The notes under the pieces were generated by a model, which was given only the letters and a program-made list of their open reading frames with translations, searched no databases and had not been told where the DNA came from. The position numbers were made by a program, and so were the translations under genes. Below, piece by piece: positions 47,027 through 57,252 of a stretch of DNA of 64,000 nt (positions within the stretch are counted from its first letter, which is position 1; every line of letters begins with the position of its first letter). The stretch comes from Microvirga solisilvae (GTDB lineage Bacteria > Pseudomonadota > Alphaproteobacteria > Rhizobiales > Beijerinckiaceae), in the NCBI RefSeq assembly GCF_022808595.1, contig NZ_JAKUCN010000001.1:496001-560000 (forward strand), written 5' to 3'.

Positions 47027-47959
47027 ATGGCGAACATTACCGCTGCGATGGTGAAGGAGCTGCGCGAGACGACCAGCGCCGGCATGATGGACTGCAAGGC
47101 CGCTCTCGCCGAGACCAACGGCGACATGGAAGCCGCCATCGACTGGCTTCGCAAGAAGGGCCTCTCGAAGGCTGCTAAGAAGGCCGGCCGCGTTGCTGCC
47201 GAAGGCCTCGTCGCCGTCGAGTCGTCGGGTCACACCGCCACCATCCTCGAGGTCAACTCGGAGACGGACTTCGTCGCTCGTAATGACAACTTCCAGGCCT
47301 TCGTCCGCGAAGCCGCCAAGATCGGCTTGAACGGCAACGGCACCATCGAAGGCCTCGAAGCCGCGACCTTCCCGGGCTCCTCCACGACCGTGAAGGACCG
47401 CCTGCAGGAGCTCATCGCCACCATCGGCGAGAACATGACCCTGCGCCGCATCGCGAAGCTCGAAGTCTCGAAGGGCGTGATTTCGACCTACGTGCACAAT
47501 GCCGTGACCGAGGGCCTCGGCAAGATCGGCGTTCTCGTTGCGCTCGAGTCCGAAGGTGACGTCACCGTTCTCGGCACGCTGGGCCGTCAGATCGCCATGC
47601 ACGTGGCCGCCACGAACCCGGTTGCTCTGGACGCTTCGGGCGTCGATGCCGCCACGATCGAGCGCGAGAGCGCGATCCTGCGCGACAAGAATGCCGGCAA
47701 GCCGGACAACGTCATGCAGAAGATCATCGAGAGCGGCCTGAAGAGCTACTTCAAGGAAGTCACGCTCCTCGAGCAGCCCTTCGTGCACGATTCCTCGAAG
47801 ACCGTGACCCAGGTGCTCAAGGAAGCCGAGGCGAAGGCCGGCAAGCCGGTCACCCTGAAGGGCTTCGTCCGCTATGCTCTCGGCGAGGGCATCGAGAAGG
47901 AAGAGGCTCCTGACTTCGCGGCCGAAGTGGCCGCCCAGGCCGGCCTCAAGAAGGCCTAA
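47027..47959 (+). CDS. tsf: Elongation factor Ts
   Basis: Guanine nucleotide exchange factor for EF-Tu. 310 residues: N-terminal UBA-like helix bundle [24 protein letters not shown], the core signature [19 protein letters not shown] (the TDF motif that enters EF-Tu), and the dimerisation/C-terminal helices ending [16 protein letters not shown]. The standard rpsB-tsf-pyrH-frr order is kept. Confidence 0.98.
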   Translation: MANITAAMVKELRETTSAGMMDCKAALAETNGDMEAAIDWLRKKGLSKAAKKAGRVAAEGLVAVESSGHTATILEVNSETDFVARNDNFQAFVREAAKIGLNGNGTIEGLEAATFPGSSTTVKDRLQELIATIGENMTLRRIAKLEVSKGVISTYVHNAVTEGLGKIGVLVALESEGDVTVLGTLGRQIAMHVAATNPVALDASGVDAATIERESAILRDKNAGKPDNVMQKIIESGLKSYFKEVTLLEQPFVHDSSKTVTQVLKEAEAKAGKPVTLKGFVRYALGEGIEKEEAPDFAAEVAAQAGLKKA

Positions 47960-47971
47960 CAATCTTTCGGC

Positions 47972-47999
47972 AAAACGGCGGCTTCTCAGCCGCCGTTTT
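47972..47999 (+). terminator. Intrinsic terminator of rpsB-tsf
   Basis: 11-bp perfect stem AAAACGGCGGC / GCCGCCGTTTT with a 6-nt loop, 12 bases after the tsf stop. It ends the rpsB-tsf unit, so pyrH needs its own promoter. Confidence 0.92.
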
Positions 48000-48026
48000 C
48001 ATGAGAAGCCTATAAACTCAGTTGAG

Positions 48027-48134
48027 CCCTCATCCTGAAGAGGACCGCACGGTCCGTCTCGAAGGACGCGGGCGTCTCTAGCGCTCTCTGGATCTTCCTT
48101 CGAGACGCCGCTATGCGGCTCCTCAGGATGAGGG
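48027..48134. repeat. Dispersed palindromic repeat, copy 2 (between tsf and pyrH)
   Basis: Starts CCCTCATCCTGAAGAGG and ends GGCTCCTCAGGATGAGGG, with inner arms GTCTCGAAGGA and TCCTTCGAGAC, as in copy 1 upstream of ribH. The central region differs between copies, and left-arm substitutions near CGCACGG are compensated only in part. It ends 47 bases before the pyrH start. Confidence 0.9.
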
Positions 48135-48181
48135 CAGAGTGTGAGAGGCAAACGATCACCAACAACAAGGGAGTCCTGACA

Positions 48182-48895
48182 GTGGCACAATTCCGGCGCG
48201 TTCTGGTGAAGCTCTCGGGAGAGGCCTTGATGGCTCCCGACGGATATTGGCTCGACTCCGAAGTTCTCTCGCGCCTGTCCCGCGATCTCGCCAAGGCCAC
48301 GAAGGCCGGCTTCGAGATCGCCGTGGTGATCGGCGGCGGCAACATCATTCGCGGCGCGCGCATGAGCGCTGCCGGCTGGATCGACCGTCCCACCGCCGAT
48401 TCCATGGGCATGCTCGGCACGGTCATGAACTCGCTCGCCATCGAGACATCGCTCAACGCCGCTGGCGTTCCCGCCCGCACCATGTCGGCGGTGTCCATGC
48501 CCACGATCTGTGAAACCTACGCCCGTCAGCCTGCCTTGCATCATCTGGACAAGGGCCAGGTCGTCGTGCTCGCCGGCGGCACGGGCAACCCGTTCTTCAC
48601 CACCGATACGGCAGCGGTGCTGCGCGCGGCCGAACTCAAGTGCGATGTTGTTCTGAAGGCGACCCAGGTGGACGGCGTCTATTCCGCCGACCCCAAGAAG
48701 GATCCGAACGCCGTCCGCTACGACCGCCTGACCCATGACGAGGCCATCGCCAAGGACCTGAAGGTGATGGATACCGCTGCCTTCGCCCTGGCGCGCGAGA
48801 GCAGGCTCTCGATCCTCGTCGGCTCCGTGCATGCGCCGAGCTCGATCACCGATCTTCTGCTCGGAAAAGTCCCGTCAACAGTTGTGGTCCCCTAA
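48182..48895 (+). CDS. pyrH: UMP kinase
   Basis: Phosphorylates UMP to UDP; hexameric amino-acid-kinase-fold enzyme regulated by GTP and UTP. 237 residues from a GTG with GGGAG upstream. Motifs: RVLVKLSGEALMAPD (Gly-rich ATP site), IAVVIGGGNIIRGA, STDTAA-like FFTTDTAAVLRAAE, and KATQVDGVYSADPKKDPNA. A longer in-frame reading starts within the palindromic repeat and is rejected. Confidence 0.97.
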   Translation: MAQFRRVLVKLSGEALMAPDGYWLDSEVLSRLSRDLAKATKAGFEIAVVIGGGNIIRGARMSAAGWIDRPTADSMGMLGTVMNSLAIETSLNAAGVPARTMSAVSMPTICETYARQPALHHLDKGQVVVLAGGTGNPFFTTDTAAVLRAAELKCDVVLKATQVDGVYSADPKKDPNAVRYDRLTHDEAIAKDLKVMDTAAFALARESRLSILVGSVHAPSSITDLLLGKVPSTVVVP

Positions 48896-48968
48896 ATCTC
48901 GCCTCTTGAAGCAGGACCCAGGGCAGCGTAAGCCCGTTTTTAGATAGTTCGCGTAAGGAAAAGATCTC

Positions 48969-49529
48969 ATGGCTACGACCTTTGACCTCGCTGATGTGAA
49001 GCGCCGCATGCAGGGCGCCATCAATTCTTTCAAGCACGACCTGGGCAGCCTGCGCACGGGCCGCGCCTCGCCGAACCTGCTCGATCCGCTTCAGATCGAT
49101 GCCTATGGCTCCATGATGTCGATCACGCAGGTCGCCACCGTGAACGTGCCGGAGCCGCGCCTGCTCAGCGTCCAGGTCTGGGACCGCGGCATGGTTGCCG
49201 CCGTGGAGAAGGCCATCCGTGAGTCCGATCTCGGCCTCAACCCGCAGACCGAAGGCCAGATCATCCGCCTGCGCATCCCCGAGATGAACGAGCAGCGCCG
49301 CAAGGAGATGGTGAAGGTCGCACACAAATACGCGGAAGAGGCGCGCATCGCCGTCCGCCACGTGCGCCGCGATGGTCTCGACCTCCTGAAGAAGCTCGAG
49401 AAGGACTCGGCGATCAGCGAGGACGACGCAAAGCGCGACGGCGACCAGGTCCAAAAGGCGACCGACCAGTTTGTGGCTGAAATCGAGCAGCTCCTGGTGG
49501 CCAAGGAAAAGGAAATCATGCAAGTCTAA
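48969..49529 (+). CDS. frr: Ribosome recycling factor
   Basis: Splits post-termination ribosomes with EF-G. 186 residues: three-helix bundle with [26 protein letters not shown] (domain I-II junction) and [33 protein letters not shown]. The gap to pyrH is 73 bases. The stop codon lies inside the left arm of a hairpin shared with the start region of uppS. Confidence 0.98.
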   Translation: MATTFDLADVKRRMQGAINSFKHDLGSLRTGRASPNLLDPLQIDAYGSMMSITQVATVNVPEPRLLSVQVWDRGMVAAVEKAIRESDLGLNPQTEGQIIRLRIPEMNEQRRKEMVKVAHKYAEEARIAVRHVRRDGLDLLKKLEKDSAISEDDAKRDGDQVQKATDQFVAEIEQLLVAKEKEIMQV

Positions 49530-49561
49530 GTTCTAGACCTGTCTAAATTCTAGACTTGCAT
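49518..49561 (+). promoter_or_regulatory. Imperfect long hairpin across the frr stop codon
   Basis: ATGCAAGTCTA and its exact complement TAGACTTGCAT are 22 nt apart; a second inner TAGAC/GTCTA pair makes a longer interrupted stem. The frr stop lies at the end of the left arm, and the uppS ATG is 12 bases after the right arm. It could couple or limit uppS translation. Confidence 0.65.
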
Positions 49562-49573
49562 CGGAAACCTATT

Positions 49574-50341
49574 ATGAGCGGCGAAGCCAAGCGGTCGGCC
49601 CCCATCCTTGCCCAGGAAACCATGGGCGAGGGGATGCCGACCCATGTGGCCATCATCATGGATGGAAACGGACGCTGGGCCGCTCAACGGGGCTTGCCCC
49701 GCTTCGAGGGACACCGCAAGGGCATCGAGGCTATCCGCCGTGCGGTGCGCATCGCCACCGAATTCGGCATCCGGTATCTCACCGTCTACAGCTTCTCGGC
49801 CGAGAATTGGCGCCGCCCCGAGGAAGAGGTGTCCTTCCTCATGGGGCTCCTCAAGCGCTTCGTGCGGCACGACCTGGCGGAGCTGCACACCAACAATGTC
49901 CGTGTGCGCATCATCGGAGAGCGCGGGAATCTCGCTTCCGATATCCGCCTTCTGCTCGATGAGGCCGAGCAGCTGACCCGTGACAATACGGGCCTGACCC
50001 TGGTGATCGCCTTCAACTACGGCGGACGTCAGGAGATCGCGAGCGCCGTGCAGGCTCTTGCCCGGAAGGTCCAGGAAGGCGCGCTAGACCCCTCCAGCAT
50101 CAGCATGGAAATGATCGGCGAGGCGCTTGACACACACGGCATTCCCGATCCCGATCTCGTCATCCGCACTTCGGGCGAGCAGCGGGTTTCGAACTTTCTG
50201 ACCTGGCAGACGGCCTATTCGGAGTTCGTCTTCCTTCCTGTCTTCTGGCCGGATTTCGACGAGGCCTCCTTCAAGGACGCCATCGACGAATATAGCCGTC
50301 GCGACCGGCGGTTCGGCGGTCTCAGCGCCAAGGCCAGCTGA
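49574..50341 (+). CDS. uppS: Isoprenyl transferase (undecaprenyl diphosphate synthase)
   Basis: Cis-prenyltransferase producing the C55 carrier for peptidoglycan and other envelope polymers. 255 residues; catalytic Asp in [19 protein letters not shown], then [15 protein letters not shown] and the C-terminal [19 protein letters not shown] with the diphosphate-binding Arg pair and [11 protein letters not shown]. The ATG is preferred; an in-frame TTG six codons upstream lies within the hairpin arm. cdsA follows after two bases. Confidence 0.96.
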   Translation: MSGEAKRSAPILAQETMGEGMPTHVAIIMDGNGRWAAQRGLPRFEGHRKGIEAIRRAVRIATEFGIRYLTVYSFSAENWRRPEEEVSFLMGLLKRFVRHDLAELHTNNVRVRIIGERGNLASDIRLLLDEAEQLTRDNTGLTLVIAFNYGGRQEIASAVQALARKVQEGALDPSSISMEMIGEALDTHGIPDPDLVIRTSGEQRVSNFLTWQTAYSEFVFLPVFWPDFDEASFKDAIDEYSRRDRRFGGLSAKAS

Positions 50342-50343
50342 CG

Positions 50344-51192
50344 ATGGACACGACAGAAGGTTCCGCCTTGCCCTCGAAGGCTCCCACCAGCGAGCTGAAG
50401 AAGAGAGTCCTGTCCGCGATCGTCATGATCGCCCTGGCTCTGGGAGCAGCCTGGTGGGGTGGCTGGCCCTTCGCCTTGTTCTGGCTCGCTGCCGGCATCG
50501 CCATGATGGTCGAGTGGACCGACATGACGAAGGTTGAGCCGCGCCGGGCGGTGCAGGCGGTCTTCGGCCTGGGGCTTGTAGCCCTCACATTCATCTATCT
50601 GTCCGGGGCCGGTTTCACGATCGGAGTCGTGACGGCTGTCGTGTTCGTCGCCATCGGTACGCTGCTCGCCAAGGGCAAGCAGAACAAGCTCTGGACGGCT
50701 TTCGGCTTTGTCTATGCCGCGGTGATCGTGCTTGTTCCGCCCATGGTGCGCGCCTATCCCGAGATTGGCCTTCTGGGCCTGATCTGGATGTTCGGTGTCG
50801 TATGGGCCACGGATATCGCGGCCTATTTCACAGGCCGCGCTCTCGGTGGACCGAAGCTCTGCCCCTCGATCAGCCCGAAGAAAACCTGGTCCGGCTTTCT
50901 CGGCGGACTCTTTGCAGCGGCCCTTGCCGGCCTCCTCGTTGCCTGGGTGGGCGGACGCTGGGGGCTGGACCATTCCTTCGGCCTCTGGAGCGTGGTTGCC
51001 CTCTCGATGGTCGCCTCGATTGCCAGCCAGATCGGCGATCTCGGCGAATCCGCGCTCAAGCGCCATTGCGATGTGAAGGATTCGAGCCATCTCATTCCAG
51101 GACATGGCGGCGTGATGGACCGCCTCGACGGCTTCTGGGCCGTCTCCCTCATCCTCGGTATCGTTCTTCTCGTCGCGTACGGAGTTGCTTAG
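50344..51192 (+). CDS. cdsA: Phosphatidate cytidylyltransferase
   Basis: Makes CDP-diacylglycerol from phosphatidate and CTP at the inner membrane. 282 residues and about seven to eight hydrophobic helices. The PROSITE-type signature is in the C-terminal part: ESALKRHCDVKDSSHLIPGHGGVMDRLDGFW, including the KDS, HGG and DRLD groups that bind metal and CTP. Confidence 0.96.
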   Translation: MDTTEGSALPSKAPTSELKKRVLSAIVMIALALGAAWWGGWPFALFWLAAGIAMMVEWTDMTKVEPRRAVQAVFGLGLVALTFIYLSGAGFTIGVVTAVVFVAIGTLLAKGKQNKLWTAFGFVYAAVIVLVPPMVRAYPEIGLLGLIWMFGVVWATDIAAYFTGRALGGPKLCPSISPKKTWSGFLGGLFAAALAGLLVAWVGGRWGLDHSFGLWSVVALSMVASIASQIGDLGESALKRHCDVKDSSHLIPGHGGVMDRLDGFWAVSLILGIVLLVAYGVA

Positions 51193-51198
51193 CTCTTC

Positions 51199-52365
51199 AT
51201 GACCCGCTCTCTCACGATCCTCGGAGCCACCGGCTCCATCGGCCGCTCCACGGCGGATGTGGTTCTGGCGCATCGGGACGAGTTTCGGGTCGAGGCCGTC
51301 GTCGGCGGGCGCAATGCTTTAGCCCTGGCGGAAACGGCGAAACGACTCGGCGCCAGGTTCGCAGCCCTCTCCGACGAGAGCACTGCCGATGCGCTGAAGG
51401 AGGCACTGGCCGGAACGGGAATCGAGAGCGGGGCAGGCCGTTCCGCCGTTCTCGAAGCTGTTGATCGCCCATCCGACATCGTGATGGCCGCCATTAGCGG
51501 AACAGCAGGCCTGGAGCCCACCTACGCATCGTTGAAGCCGGGCAGGCGCATTGCCCTGGCCAACAAGGAAAGCCTTGTCTGCGCAGGTGCTGCCTTCATG
51601 GCCGATGCCCGACGCCTCGGTGTTTCCGTCATGCCTGTGGATTCGGAGCATAACGCCCTCGAGCACGCCCTTGCCGCTGGCCGGAACAGGGATGTGGGAA
51701 AGGCGGTGATAACCGCAAGCGGCGGCCCGTTCCGCACCTGGACCCGTGAGCAAATCGCGAAGGCCGACGCCAAACAGGCCTCGGCTCATCCGGTCTGGTC
51801 CATGGGCTCCAAAATCAACATCGATTCCGCCACCCTCATGAACAAGGGACTGGAGCTGATCGAGGCCCATCATCTGTTCGACCTGGAAGCCGAGCGCCTC
51901 GATGTGCTCGTCCATCCCGAGGCCATCGTTCATGGCCTTGTTCAATGGACGGACGGCGCGGTCACGGCGGGCCTTGCGCTGCCTGACATGAAGGTGCCAA
52001 TCGCAAATGCGCTGCAGAACAGCGCACGTCTCTTCATGGACCTTCCCCGTCTCGATCTTGCCGCGATTGGCCGCTTAACCTTCGAAAAGGCGGATGAGGC
52101 GCGGTTTCCCTGCCTTGCGCTCGCCAAGGCGGCACTTCAGGCTGGCGGCGCCATGCCCACGATTCTGAACGCCGCCAACGAGATCGCGGTCGAGGTCTAT
52201 ATGGCGGACCAGATAGGATTTTATGCTATATCTGAAATAGTTGAGAGCGTTTGCTCAACTATGGTCGGAAGCGGGAATGCCCCTGCGACGGTCGCGGAAG
52301 CTCTTGCCATCGATGGCGAGGCTCGGGCCATGGCGCGGCGCCTCGTGCCGGCCAAGCGAATTTGA
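51199..52365 (+). CDS. dxr: 1-deoxy-D-xylulose-5-phosphate reductoisomerase
   Basis: Second enzyme of the non-mevalonate isoprenoid pathway, converting DXP to MEP with NADPH; it feeds uppS two genes upstream. 388 residues. NADPH motif LTILGATGSIGRSTADV, the ANKESLVCAG segment, metal/catalytic PVDSEHNALEHAL, and GGPFRTW followed by HPVWSMGSKINIDSATLMNKGLELIEAH (catalytic flap and metal Glu). Six bases after cdsA. Confidence 0.97.
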   Translation: MTRSLTILGATGSIGRSTADVVLAHRDEFRVEAVVGGRNALALAETAKRLGARFAALSDESTADALKEALAGTGIESGAGRSAVLEAVDRPSDIVMAAISGTAGLEPTYASLKPGRRIALANKESLVCAGAAFMADARRLGVSVMPVDSEHNALEHALAAGRNRDVGKAVITASGGPFRTWTREQIAKADAKQASAHPVWSMGSKINIDSATLMNKGLELIEAHHLFDLEAERLDVLVHPEAIVHGLVQWTDGAVTAGLALPDMKVPIANALQNSARLFMDLPRLDLAAIGRLTFEKADEARFPCLALAKAALQAGGAMPTILNAANEIAVEVYMADQIGFYAISEIVESVCSTMVGSGNAPATVAEALAIDGEARAMARRLVPAKRI

Positions 52366-52396
52366 GCGCCCGGGAAAAGGCGCGGAAGGAACGATA

Positions 52397-53539
52397 ATGG
52401 AATTGCTTTCGGCAATCGGCGGTATGACGGGGTCCTTCGCCCTGACGATCTTCGCCTTTCTCCTGGTGCTGACGGTCGTCGTCTTTATCCACGAGTACGG
52501 TCATTACTGGGTCGGCCGCCGCTGCGGCATCGGCGTGACGGCATTCTCCATCGGATTCGGGCCCGAGCTTGTTGGCTGGACGGACAAGAACGGCACCCGC
52601 TGGAAGATCTCGGCGATTCCCCTGGGCGGCTACGTGAAGTTCGTCGGCGACATGAATGCGGCGAGCGTTCCGGACGCCGAGGGCGTGCAGCAGATGCCGC
52701 CCGAGCAGCGGGCCATCAGTTTTCCCCATCAAAGTGTCGCCAAGCGCGCGGCCACCGTCGCGGCGGGCCCTATCGCCAATTTCATCCTGGCGATCGCGAT
52801 CTTCGCCGGGTTCAACTATTTCAGCGGCCGCATGGTCCTGGAGCCGGTGATCGAGAAGGTGATTCCGGGCAGCGCGGCCGAGGAGGCGGGGTTCCAGCCT
52901 CAGGACGTGATCCGCTTCATCGACGGCACCAGCATCCAAACCTTCGCCGACATGCAGATGATCGTCAGCTCGAGCTCGGGCGAACCGCTCAATTTCGTCG
53001 TCGAGCGCAACGGCCAGTCGGTGAATCTGACAGCGACGCCTAAGGTCGAAACCCGGGAAACGCCTTTCGGCAAGCAGAAGATCGGCCTTCTGGGCGTTCA
53101 GGCGCCGCAGGACCGCTCCGCTATCAAACACATCTCCTATGGCCCCCTGGAGGCCCTGAAGGCCGGTGCCGTCGATACCTGGAATCAGGTGGACCGCACC
53201 TTCAACTTCCTCCGCCGCCTGATTCTGGGGCGGGAATCGATTGATCAGCTGTCCGGCCCGGTCGGAATCGCCCGTATCGCAGGCACGGCCTATGAGATGG
53301 GAGGGCTTTACAGTCTGGTGAATCTCATCGGCTTCATGTCGGTTTCCATCGGCCTCATTAACCTTTTCCCCATTCCCTTGCTCGATGGCGGGCACCTTAT
53401 GTTCTATGCCGTCGAGGCGGTGAGGGGGCGTCCTTTGAGCGAAAAAGCCCAGGAAATCGGCTTCAGGATCGGCTTTGCCTTCGTGGCAATGCTGATGCTT
53501 CTGGCCACCTGGAGCGACCTGACCCGCTCCTTCGGATGA
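52397..53539 (+). CDS. rseP: RIP metalloprotease RseP (site-2 protease)
   Basis: Intramembrane zinc protease that cleaves anti-sigma factors and remnant signal peptides. 380 residues; the catalytic HEYGHYWVGRRCGIGV (HExxH) lies in the first helix and the second zinc-site motif NLFPIPLLDGGHLMFYAVEA in the third. One PDZ domain (about residues 130-210, VIPGSAAEEAGFQPQDVIRFIDG) is present; E. coli RseP has two. The ATG giving MELLSAIGG is the family start, and the open frame extending back into dxr is a shadow. Placed before bamA as in most proteobacteria. Confidence 0.95.
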   Translation: MELLSAIGGMTGSFALTIFAFLLVLTVVVFIHEYGHYWVGRRCGIGVTAFSIGFGPELVGWTDKNGTRWKISAIPLGGYVKFVGDMNAASVPDAEGVQQMPPEQRAISFPHQSVAKRAATVAAGPIANFILAIAIFAGFNYFSGRMVLEPVIEKVIPGSAAEEAGFQPQDVIRFIDGTSIQTFADMQMIVSSSSGEPLNFVVERNGQSVNLTATPKVETRETPFGKQKIGLLGVQAPQDRSAIKHISYGPLEALKAGAVDTWNQVDRTFNFLRRLILGRESIDQLSGPVGIARIAGTAYEMGGLYSLVNLIGFMSVSIGLINLFPIPLLDGGHLMFYAVEAVRGRPLSEKAQEIGFRIGFAFVAMLMLLATWSDLTRSFG

Positions 53540-53747
53540 GGCCGGATTCACCTTGTCCCAAGTTTTCCAAGGGTCAGGACGTGACACGGACGCCACGCCG
53601 GTTAAAAATTGCTACTCTATTTGCAAGTGCCGTTTGCAATGACGGCGAAAGTTTGTACAAGCGGGACAGCACCGATAAGGTTGGGGGCATCTGTCTCCGA
53701 CCCGCGGGTTAGCCCCGCGATGGACAAAGTATAAAGAAACGGGCCAG

Positions 53748-56111
53748 TTGAAGATGTCGACGACCACGCCACGCCGGAAGAAGCCGGCCGCCACCGCAAT
53801 GATCGCCATGAGCGCTCTGATGGCTGGCCTCACCGTTGCGGACACCGCTCTCGCTCAGCAGGCACCCCAGACGAGCCGCCGTGCTTCTGCCGCCCAGGGC
53901 CCCCTGATCAACCGCGTTGCCATCGAGGGTAACAGCAAGGTCGAGAAGGCAGCCATCGAAGGCCAGCTTCAGGTTCGGGCTCGTACGCCGGTCAATCAGG
54001 CTGCCATCGACGCCGACGTGCAGCGCATTCTCGAGGTCTACCGCGTTCAGGGTCGTGGCCTTGCTCAGGTGACGCCCCGCATCGTGGACCTGCCGAATGG
54101 TCGCGTCGACGTGGTCTACACCATCGTCGAGGGCGACAAGACGGGCGTGAAAGAGATTCGCTTCGTCGGCAACAACGAGATTTCGTCCGGCCGTCTGCGT
54201 GGCATCATGCAGACCACGGAAACCAATATCCTCAGCTTCCTGAAGAGCACGGACATCTATGATCCGAACCGTCTCTCCAACGATCTGGAGCTGATCCGCC
54301 GTTACTACCTGAAGAACGGCTATGCCGACTTCCGCATCGTCTCGAACGAGGTGGCTTTCGATCCGAATGCCGGTGGCTACGTCGTCACCATCGCCGTTGA
54401 GGAAGGCCCGCAGTACCGGGTCGGCAATGTCAGCGTCGATTCTCGCATTTCGGCCGTGAGCGGCGATGCTCTGCGCGGCGACCTGTCGACCTCGTCCGGC
54501 TCGGTTTACAATGCCGAGGCTGTCGAGAAGTCGGTTCAGGCCATGACCCGCACCGTTGCTCGCCAGGGCAATCCCTTCGTGCAGGTCCGTCCGATCGGTA
54601 CCCGCGATCCTTCGACCCGCACGGTCAATCTCGGCTACGTGGTCGAGGAAGGCCCGCGCATCTACATCGAGCGCATCAATATCCGCGGCAACACCCGTAC
54701 CCGCGATTACGTCATCCGTCGTGAGTTCGACCTGGGTGAGGGCGATGCCTACAACCAGGTGTTCATCGACCGCGCCGAGCGTCGTCTGAACAACCTCGGC
54801 TACTTCAAGAACGTTCGCGTCTCCAACGAGCCCGGCTCCGCAGCCGACCGTGTTGTCGTGAACGTGGACGTGGAAGATCAGTCGACCGGCTCCTTCTCGG
54901 TTGCCGGCGGTTACTCGACCGCTGACGGCGTCATCGGCGAAGTCTCGGTCACCGAGACGAACTTCCTGGGCCGTGGCCAGTTCGTCCGCCTCGCGGGCCA
55001 GCTGGGCCAGCGCTCGAACGGCGTCGACTTCTCCTTCACGGAGCCGTACTTCCTCGGCTACCGCATGGCGGCCGGTATCGACCTGTTCTCGAAGTTCAGC
55101 GATCAGACCCGCTATTCCCGCTACGAGAACCGCATGACGGGTGGTCAGGTCCGCCTCGGACTGCCGATCACGGAAGAGTTCACGGTCACGGCTCGTTATT
55201 CGCTCTATCAGCAGGAGCTGAAGATCCCGAATGATGAGGACCGTCCGTACAACGACTGCTCGTTCCCGATCCCGGGTGTCACGACAGCCAACAACTGCTT
55301 GACGAACGGCGAAGCCTCGCTGGCGATCAAGGAGTCGCAGGGCGATACCCTCACGTCGCTCGCCGGCTTGACGTTCAACTACAACACCCTCGACAGCACC
55401 CGCGATCCGCGCAACGGCTTCTACGCCGAAGTGAAGACGGACTTCGCCGGTCTCGGCGGTGACTCGCGCTACTTCCGCACCACCGGTGACGCCCGCTACT
55501 ACCGCGAGCTGCTCGAAGACGTGGTCGGTATCGCTCGCGTCCAGGGTGGTCACATCATGGGCCTCGGCGACAATGGCGGCGACGGCGCCGACCTGCGTAT
55601 CGTCGACCACTTCTTCATGGGCCCGTCCCTGGTTCGCGGTTTCGCCACGAACGGCCTCGGTCCGCGTGACATTTCGAGCCCTGACGCCAATGCCAACGCT
55701 ATCGGCGGCACCACCTATTTCGGCGGTTCGCTCGAAGTGCAGTTCCCGATCTTCGGCCTGCCGCGCGATCTGGGCCTGAAGGGCGCTGTCTTCGCCGATG
55801 CCGGTACGCTCTATGGCTACGAAGGCCCGACCCAGTTCAGCGCCACCGGCGGCAGCGTGTTCGATCCCGATGGCGGTTCGGTCTGCGCCCGCGTCGCTGG
55901 TCAGCCGCAGGACTGCATCGAGGTTCTCGACAGCGACAAGATCCGTTCTTCGGTCGGCGCTTCGATCCTCTGGTCCTCGCCGCTCGGTCCGATCCGCTTC
56001 GACTACGCCGTGGCTCTCTCCAAGGAAGAGGGCATCGTCCGGGCGAACGGCACCAGGGTTGGTGCTGACCGCACCCAGTCCTTCCGCTTCTCGGGCGGCA
56101 CGCGCTTCTAA
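53748..56111 (+). CDS. bamA: Outer membrane protein assembly factor BamA
   Basis: Central Omp85 protein of the BAM complex, which inserts beta-barrel proteins into the outer membrane. 787 residues: basic N-terminus and signal peptide ([21 protein letters not shown]), five POTRA repeats up to about residue 370 (for example [20 protein letters not shown] and [19 protein letters not shown]), and a C-terminal 16-stranded barrel with VRGF-type motif in [18 protein letters not shown]. The final [10 protein letters not shown] ends in the aromatic residue that marks outer-membrane barrels. The TTG (MKMSTTT) is taken as start; the ATG two codons later is an alternative. BamE is encoded at about 10.7 kb. 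Confidence 0.96.
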   Translation: MKMSTTTPRRKKPAATAMIAMSALMAGLTVADTALAQQAPQTSRRASAAQGPLINRVAIEGNSKVEKAAIEGQLQVRARTPVNQAAIDADVQRILEVYRVQGRGLAQVTPRIVDLPNGRVDVVYTIVEGDKTGVKEIRFVGNNEISSGRLRGIMQTTETNILSFLKSTDIYDPNRLSNDLELIRRYYLKNGYADFRIVSNEVAFDPNAGGYVVTIAVEEGPQYRVGNVSVDSRISAVSGDALRGDLSTSSGSVYNAEAVEKSVQAMTRTVARQGNPFVQVRPIGTRDPSTRTVNLGYVVEEGPRIYIERINIRGNTRTRDYVIRREFDLGEGDAYNQVFIDRAERRLNNLGYFKNVRVSNEPGSAADRVVVNVDVEDQSTGSFSVAGGYSTADGVIGEVSVTETNFLGRGQFVRLAGQLGQRSNGVDFSFTEPYFLGYRMAAGIDLFSKFSDQTRYSRYENRMTGGQVRLGLPITEEFTVTARYSLYQQELKIPNDEDRPYNDCSFPIPGVTTANNCLTNGEASLAIKESQGDTLTSLAGLTFNYNTLDSTRDPRNGFYAEVKTDFAGLGGDSRYFRTTGDARYYRELLEDVVGIARVQGGHIMGLGDNGGDGADLRIVDHFFMGPSLVRGFATNGLGPRDISSPDANANAIGGTTYFGGSLEVQFPIFGLPRDLGLKGAVFADAGTLYGYEGPTQFSATGGSVFDPDGGSVCARVAGQPQDCIEVLDSDKIRSSVGASILWSSPLGPIRFDYAVALSKEEGIVRANGTRVGADRTQSFRFSGGTRF

Positions 56112-56116
56112 TCGGG

Positions 56117-56147
56117 GAGGGCGCCTTCGTGGCGCCCTCACTTTTTT
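56117..56147 (+). terminator. Intrinsic terminator between bamA and lpxD
   Basis: Perfect 9-bp stem GAGGGCGCC / GGCGCCCTC, loop TTCGT, then ACTTTTTT. The T-run ends one base before the lpxD ATG, so the terminator occupies the whole upstream region of lpxD. Confidence 0.88.
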
Positions 56148-56148
56148 C

Positions 56149-57213
56149 ATGACAGAATCGAATTTCTTTCCGCAAAGCCAGACGCTCAGCCTGCGTCAGG
56201 TGGCGGAGATGGCGCAGACGACGCTCCCCGACGGCACCGACGGGGAGTTTTTGCTTAAAAGCGTCGCTCCGCTCGAAAGCGCAGGTCCGAACGATCTCGC
56301 CTATATGGACAACCCGGCTTATGTGAGCGCCTTGGGAACCACCCACGCCGCCGCCTGCCTCGTCACGCCCCGCTTTGCCTCGAAGGTTCCGGCCCATACG
56401 GTCGCCCTTGTAACGCCGCTGGCCTATCGCGTCTTTGCCCAGGTCATGGCCAGGATGTTCCCCACATCCATGCGTCCGGAATCGTCATTCGCGGCTGCCG
56501 GCATCTCGCCGGGCTCCTTCGTGCATCCGACCGCGCGACTTGAACACGGCGTCACGGTGGACCCGGGCGCGGTCATTGGCCCCCATGCGGAAATCGGTGC
56601 CGGCACCATTATCGGCGCTCACTCTGTCATCGGCCCGCATGTGAAAATCGGACGCGACTGCTCGTTCGCGCCGCAAGTCACGGTATCGAACGCTTTCATC
56701 GGCAATCGGGTCATCCTGCATCCGGGCGTCCGTATCGGTCAGGACGGCTTCGGTTTCGCCATGGGTCCGCAGGGCCATCTCAAGGTGCCGCAGATCGGTC
56801 GCGTCATCATCCAGGACGACGTGGAGATCGGCGCCAACACCACGGTCGACCGGGGCGCGAGCCGCGATACGGTGATCGGTGAGGGCACCAAGATCGATAA
56901 TCTCGTGCAGATCGGCCACAATGTGGTCATCGGCCGCCATTGCGTGATCGTGGCTCAGGTCGGCATCGCCGGCTCTACGACTCTTGAGGATTACGTCGCT
57001 CTCGGCGGCCAGGTCGCGGTCAGGGGCCATGTGCGGATCGGCATGGGCGCGCAGATCGCCGCCACCAGCGGTGTGAACAGCGATGTTCCCGCCGGCGCAC
57101 GCTGGGGCGGGGCTCCCGCCAGGCCCATGCGCGAATGGTTCCGCGAAATCACCGCCCTGAAAAAGCTTGCATCCAAGGGCGATTCCGACAAAGACGACGG
57201 CGCATCTTCCTAA
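56149..57213 (+). CDS. lpxD: UDP-3-O-(3-hydroxymyristoyl)glucosamine N-acyltransferase
   Basis: Third step of lipid A synthesis. 354 residues: N-terminal uridine-binding domain with [19 protein letters not shown], then a left-handed beta-helix of hexapeptide repeats starting near [17 protein letters not shown], with the catalytic His in [14 protein letters not shown]. The start [15 protein letters not shown] matches the family N-terminus, yet the ATG has no ribosome binding site because the bases before it are a terminator hairpin and T-run. The tail is charged (Lys, Asp). fabZ and lpxA follow, the standard order. Confidence 0.95.
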   Translation: MTESNFFPQSQTLSLRQVAEMAQTTLPDGTDGEFLLKSVAPLESAGPNDLAYMDNPAYVSALGTTHAAACLVTPRFASKVPAHTVALVTPLAYRVFAQVMARMFPTSMRPESSFAAAGISPGSFVHPTARLEHGVTVDPGAVIGPHAEIGAGTIIGAHSVIGPHVKIGRDCSFAPQVTVSNAFIGNRVILHPGVRIGQDGFGFAMGPQGHLKVPQIGRVIIQDDVEIGANTTVDRGASRDTVIGEGTKIDNLVQIGHNVVIGRHCVIVAQVGIAGSTTLEDYVALGGQVAVRGHVRIGMGAQIAATSGVNSDVPAGARWGGAPARPMREWFREITALKKLASKGDSDKDDGASS

Positions 57214-57252
57214 GCTGAAGAGACGCCAGGACTATATCCGGAGTATTCAGTC

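Noticed and set aside
53709..56150. An 813-codon minus-strand frame opposite bamA
   Set aside because: Compositional shadow; the plus strand encodes a full BamA with signal peptide, POTRA repeats and barrel.
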